Below, piece after piece: positions 14,011 to 14,552 of a DNA stretch of 14,552 bases. Origin of the DNA: Planctomycetaceae bacterium. Lineage in GTDB: Bacteria > Planctomycetota > Planctomycetia > Pirellulales > Pirellulaceae. The translations under genes and the position numbers were made by a program. The notes below the pieces were generated by a model. That model was not told the origin of the DNA and ran no database searches. It saw only the letters and a program-made list of their open reading frames with translations. Numbering within the stretch: position 1 is the first letter of the stretch; the number at the start of each line of letters is the position of its first letter. The stretch spans positions 1 through 14,552 of the forward strand of contig REEF01000637.1 of the NCBI GenBank assembly GCA_007695205.1, read 5' to 3'.

Positions 14011-14552
14011 GTGACGGCAGTACTTGAGTTGCGAGGCCAACAGGCCGACATCGACGACGACAGGTTCTACGAGATGGTCCGGGGCGAGCGGGTAGAGAAG
14101 CATTTGATGGGTATTCCGCAAAATTTGGTATGCACCGCTCTGGCGTCTTATCTGTGGATGTACGTGCGTCACGAAAGACTGGGAACCGTGGCCTCGGAAA
14201 CATTATTTGTGTTGGACGAGGCGAATCGATTGGAACGGCGACCCGATTTGGCCTTTGTGTCCCGCCAACGCTGGAAACGTCCCACTCAGACAGGTGCCTG
14301 GGACGTCGTGCCGGATCTGGCGGTCGAGGTGATCAGTCCGACGAATCGTGCCCCGGAAGTGCTGGAAAAGATCCACGAGTATTTCGCCGCTGGTGTGCAG
14401 TTGGTCTGGGTGGTCTATTGCCAGCCACGTCAGGTGTACGTGTACCGCTCGACCACGAACATCCAGGTACTCACGCCGGCGGATACGCTCGAAGGCGATG
14501 ACGTCATCACCGGGTTCACGCTGCCCGTGGCCAAGCTGTTCGAGGATCTGGA
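14011..14552 (+). CDS. Uma2 family (DUF820) PD-(D/E)XK endonuclease-like protein, copy 2 (partial, cut at right edge)
   Basis: Starts with GTG at 14011 behind a strong ribosome site and is open to the window edge (180 complete codons). It has the same core as copy 1: RRPDLAFVS, DLAVEVISPTN, EVLEKIHEYF and AGVQLVWVV, with the same catalytic Asp, Glu and Lys positions. From 13371 against 14011 the two genes align with a constant 640-bp offset, so there is no net indel. The first 95 residues are only about half identical (for example FYEMVRGERVEK against LYEVVHGQRKEK), but from 14295 on the DNA is identical to copy 1. This copy therefore seems to be an older paralog whose 3' half was replaced by, or donated to, its neighbour. 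Nuclease activity is presumed from the family only. Confidence 0.88.
   Translation, partial: MTAVLELRGQQADIDDDRFYEMVRGERVEKHLMGIPQNLVCTALASYLWMYVRHERLGTVASETLFVLDEANRLERRPDLAFVSRQRWKRPTQTGAWDVVPDLAVEVISPTNRAPEVLEKIHEYFAAGVQLVWVVYCQPRQVYVYRSTTNIQVLTPADTLEGDDVITGFTLPVAKLFEDL
14295..14552 (+). repeat. Direct repeat, unit 2 (3' half of Uma2 copy 2, truncated by window)
   Basis: Second unit of the 258-bp perfect direct repeat; it reaches the right edge of the window, so the identity may be longer. Confidence 0.95.

Noticed and set aside
1..14552. CRISPR arrays, tRNA, rRNA, insertion sequences
   Set aside because: No regularly spaced identical repeats, no RNA-gene motifs and no transposase were seen; the only long exact DNA repeat is inside the Uma2 pair.

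Overview
The window looks like a chromosomal piece of a GC-rich planctomycete, probably Pirellulales-like. Three things point there: a giant, modular, apparently exported protein; an N-terminal motif resembling the LEPR-XLL motif of planctomycete giant proteins; and Uma2-type genes in tandem. This assignment is inference from gene content; there is no rRNA or other phylogenetic marker.

Positions 1-12583 are one uninterrupted reading frame on the minus strand. It starts at an ATG at 12583 and is still open at the left edge, giving at least 4194 codons. It covers about 86% of the window. All plus-strand reading frames beneath it, including one of 761 codons, are antisense shadows. In order from the N-terminus the protein reads: arginine-rich leader with the LEPR-XLL-like motif; two Ig-like regions; a PPC-like beta-sandwich; a matrixin-type zinc metalloprotease domain (HEIGHEMGIGH plus Met-turn); a second PPC-like domain; a long right-handed beta-helix; two more PPC-like domains; a beta-propeller-like region; a MAM-like beta-sandwich; and a second beta-helix that runs off the window. 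Several of these domains appear to be split by inserted modules from a few recurring families. This nested architecture is the most interesting feature of the window.

Positions 12584-13370 form a more AT-rich divergent intergenic region. It carries one candidate promoter for the giant gene and one for the right-hand genes, and possibly a decayed coding remnant. I see no convincing gene there.

Positions 13371-14552 hold two tandem plus-strand genes of the Uma2 (DUF820) PD-(D/E)XK nuclease-like family; the second is cut by the right edge. Their N-terminal halves are only about half identical at protein level, whereas their C-terminal halves are identical in DNA over at least 258 bp. This is a sharp boundary typical of recent gene conversion or recombination. 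Nothing in the sequence links the Uma2 pair functionally to the giant protein; they are divergently transcribed neighbours.
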